Shown: piece after piece, positions 13,420 through 14,856 of the stretch
Position numbering within the stretch: position 1 is the stretch's first letter
How the letters are laid out: every line of letters begins with the position of its first letter
From: Faecenecus sp036648855
Lineage (GTDB): Bacteria; Bacillota_I; Bacilli_A; RF39; UBA660
Direction of reading: 5' to 3'
DNA length: 14,856 nucleotides
Assembly (NCBI GenBank): GCA_036648855.1
Contig: JAVWCU010000024.1
Location: 1 to 14,856 of the forward strand
Translations under genes and position numbers: made by a program
The notes under the pieces: model-generated
What the model saw: the letters and a program-made list of their open reading frames with translations, nothing else
What the model was told of the DNA's origin: nothing
The model's database searches: none

Positions 13420-14181
13420 ATGTATTTTAAGAATAATGATTTATCTTTTTACTATGATAAAGAAGGAAATGGTAAGAGTAACGTAATTATTCTACCAGGT
13501 TGGGGTGATACAAGGAAGACCTTTCAATTTCTTATAAATAATATTAAAGCAATTGCAACAGTCTACTCCTTAGATTATCCAGGCTTTGGAAATAGTAATT
13601 TTCCTAATAAAGATTTAACTATTTATGATTATACTTTATTAGTTAAAGATTTTATAGAAACAGAAGAAATAGATAATCCCATCATTATCGGGCATTCCTT
13701 TGGAGGTAGAATTATAATTACCTTATTAGGTTATTATCATTATAAATGTGACAAAATAATCTTAATAGATAGTGCAGGAATAAAAGATAATATTAAATTA
13801 AAGCAAAAAATAAAAACCACTACTTATAAATTACTAAAAAAAGTAAGTGGTATTTTACCTAAAAATATTAAAACTAAATATTTAGAAAAACTATTTAATT
13901 ATTTTGGATCAACTGATTATAAGCATCTACCTAGTAATATGATGCAAACATTTTCTAATATTGTTAAAGAAGACTTAAAGCCTTATTTAAAAGATATAGA
14001 GGCATCTACCTTAATAATTTGGGGTGAAGAAGATAAAGTAACACCCTTGTCAGATGGAAAGAAAATAGAAAGCCTCATACCTGACAGTGCTTTAATTACA
14101 GTTAAAAATACTGGGCATTTTCCATATTTAGATAAGCCAAACTATATATGGCAAATTATCTTAGCTTTTATATCTTCTTAA
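13420..14181 (+). CDS. Alpha/beta hydrolase fold protein
   Basis: The protein has the full catalytic layout of the alpha/beta hydrolase superfamily: oxyanion-hole segment LPGWGD (25-30), DYPGFGNS (52-59), nucleophile elbow GHSFGG with Ser93, acid Asp205 in WGEEDKVTP and His233 in TGHFPYLDKP. A lid-like helical insertion rich in Lys lies at about residues 120-180. The layout resembles small carboxylesterases and C-C bond hydrolases such as the MhpC type, but the substrate cannot be read from the sequence. There is no signal peptide, so it is presumably cytoplasmic. The frame is open from a GTG at 13411, but that GTG is part of the ribosome-binding site AGGTGAT; the ATG at 13420 is the better start and gives 253 residues. 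It is divergent from the sigma factor and has its own promoter. Confidence 0.9.
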   Translation: MYFKNNDLSFYYDKEGNGKSNVIILPGWGDTRKTFQFLINNIKAIATVYSLDYPGFGNSNFPNKDLTIYDYTLLVKDFIETEEIDNPIIIGHSFGGRIIITLLGYYHYKCDKIILIDSAGIKDNIKLKQKIKTTTYKLLKKVSGILPKNIKTKYLEKLFNYFGSTDYKHLPSNMMQTFSNIVKEDLKPYLKDIEASTLIIWGEEDKVTPLSDGKKIESLIPDSALITVKNTGHFPYLDKPNYIWQIILAFISS

Positions 14182-14187
14182 ATTTAG

Positions 14188-14223
14188 GAGTAATTATATA
14201 AAGAAACATAATTTATATTACTC
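14188..14223. other. Imperfect inverted repeat after the hydrolase gene
   Basis: GAGTAAT (14188-14194) with ATAAA and TTTATATTACTC (14212-14223) can form a long A/T-rich hairpin just after the stop codon. There is no clear T tract behind it, so it is only a possible terminator. The rest of the 106-base gap to the next gene shows nothing that I can name. Confidence 0.35.
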
Positions 14224-14287
14224 ATACATAATCATATTAAGCATCTCATATTATCTAAACTGTATTTATCAAATATAATAATGATTT

Positions 14288-14856
14288 TTATGGTTTAGCT
14301 ACAAATCTTGTAGAACCATAAGGATCTGCATTACCTGAAAAATGGCTAAAACTAAAAACTCCTGCATTCATGTTCATATTAGCTGTATTGGATCCTCCAC
14401 GAAAAAGCCAAGAACGGGCACTATTACTACTAAAGCTCTGATAATCTTGATACCAATCTCTAGTGCCATCTGCATATGTGGCATCTCCTTTTAAACCTGT
14501 TGTATTCATATAATTATCATAATACTTAACATCTGGTAAAATACTAAAACCAGAGTTTGAAATAATTTGATTATATACACCCATAATATATTCAAGTGAT
14601 CCTCCTGACATATCATAGACTCCATAGATTGTCCCTGTTGCACTTGCCCCTGTTCCAGTATTCTCCATATTATAAGTATTAGTACAACCATTTACTGGGT
14701 CTGATGAAGGAACACCTGCTGAACAACCTGTTATAAAATTAGAATTATTATTTATATATACTTCTTTATTTGCTCCTGTATAATTAGGATTACCATACTT
14801 TCCATATTTACTTTGAGTTAAATAGGCTACTGCTCCCCATTCCATATTCTTCATCA
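14288..14856 (-). CDS. C-terminal part of a secreted/surface protein with lectin- or FGE-like fold (partial)
   Basis: Only the 3' part is in the window; the frame runs off the right edge, so the ATG at 14854 is not taken as the start. The visible 189 codons have no signal or membrane segment. Composition is unusual for the window: rich in Gly, Ser, Asn, Tyr and Thr with few Lys and two Cys (ITGCSAG, NGCTN). The order GIYGVYDMSGG-like (here IYGVYDMSGGSLEYIMG), DGTRDWYQDY, then SWLFRGGSNTANMNMNAG and a final STRFVAKP recalls the formylglycine-generating-enzyme/C-type-lectin fold (normally DMSGNVWEW, RGGSW, GFR). Similar domains occur as C-terminal parts of prepilin-like proteins with a KGFTLIELL leader in uncultured gut Bacillota. 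That is recollection; the N-terminus needed to show it lies outside. Confidence 0.65.
   Translation of the reverse strand, partial: MKNMEWGAVAYLTQSKYGKYGNPNYTGANKEVYINNNSNFITGCSAGVPSSDPVNGCTNTYNMENTGTGASATGTIYGVYDMSGGSLEYIMGVYNQIISNSGFSILPDVKYYDNYMNTTGLKGDATYADGTRDWYQDYQSFSSNSARSWLFRGGSNTANMNMNAGVFSFSHFSGNADPYGSTRFVAKP

Noticed and set aside
14506..14691. Second minus-strand frame within the partial lectin-like gene
   Set aside because: It overlaps the much better frame with domain-like motifs and shows no coding character of its own.
1..14856. Mollicute genetic code 4 (TGA as Trp)
   Set aside because: rsmE, yceD and other genes end at TGA in the right place and Trp is encoded by TGG throughout.

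Overview
The window is AT-rich, densely coding, standard-code chromosomal DNA from a low-GC Bacillota. Three things point to a spore-forming or spore-derived lineage of class Bacilli or relatives (Erysipelotrichales/RF39-like uncultured gut groups are plausible, but I cannot fix the taxon): a spoIIGA-sigE pair with Spo0A boxes, Bacillus-type LexA boxes, and a 6S RNA upstream of tcdA as in Bacillus subtilis. TGA is used as a stop and TGG for Trp, so this is not a code-4 mollicute. No insertion sequence, CRISPR array, tRNA or rRNA was seen.

Layout. (1) 1-2429, minus strand: sporulation sigma-E, a terminator, then rsmE and an unknown membrane-anchored acidic protein. (2) 2430-3975, minus: spoIIGA, and upstream of it the yceD-rpmF ribosomal pair with its own consensus promoter and a terminator at the rpmF stop codon. 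(3) 4153-5301, plus: tmcAL, ending in a terminator shared with the convergent pyk. (4) 5330-10301, minus: pyk (own promoter), mutM and polA. (5) 10358-11263: a divergent SOS module of lexA and a 49-codon single-pass membrane protein, with a LexA box in each promoter. (6) 11325-13323, minus: an RpoD-like alternative sigma factor, 6S RNA, its terminator, then tcdA. (7) 13420-14181, plus: an alpha/beta hydrolase divergent from the sigma factor. (8) 14288-end, minus: the 3' part of a secreted or surface-type protein with a C-type-lectin/formylglycine-generating-enzyme-like C-terminus, cut by the window edge.

How the parts work together. SpoIIGA is the membrane protease that matures pro-sigma-E. 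Here both genes carry a TTCGACA box placed 21 bp upstream of a TATA(G/C)T -10, the unusual architecture known from the B. subtilis spoIIG promoter. LexA probably represses itself and the small membrane protein, which sits and looks like a YneA/SosA-type SOS division inhibitor without a LysM domain; polA and mutM lie directly downstream. 6S RNA, which binds housekeeping RNA polymerase, lies beside a sigma factor with an altered -10-reading region.

The most unusual points are: ribosomal protein L32 with an N-terminal leader matching the L27 leader cut by the Prp protease; the duplicated spoIIG-type promoter; a sigma-E pro-peptide that is purely hydrophobic and uncharged; the very short SOS membrane protein; and the 6S terminator that touches the tcdA ribosome-binding site.
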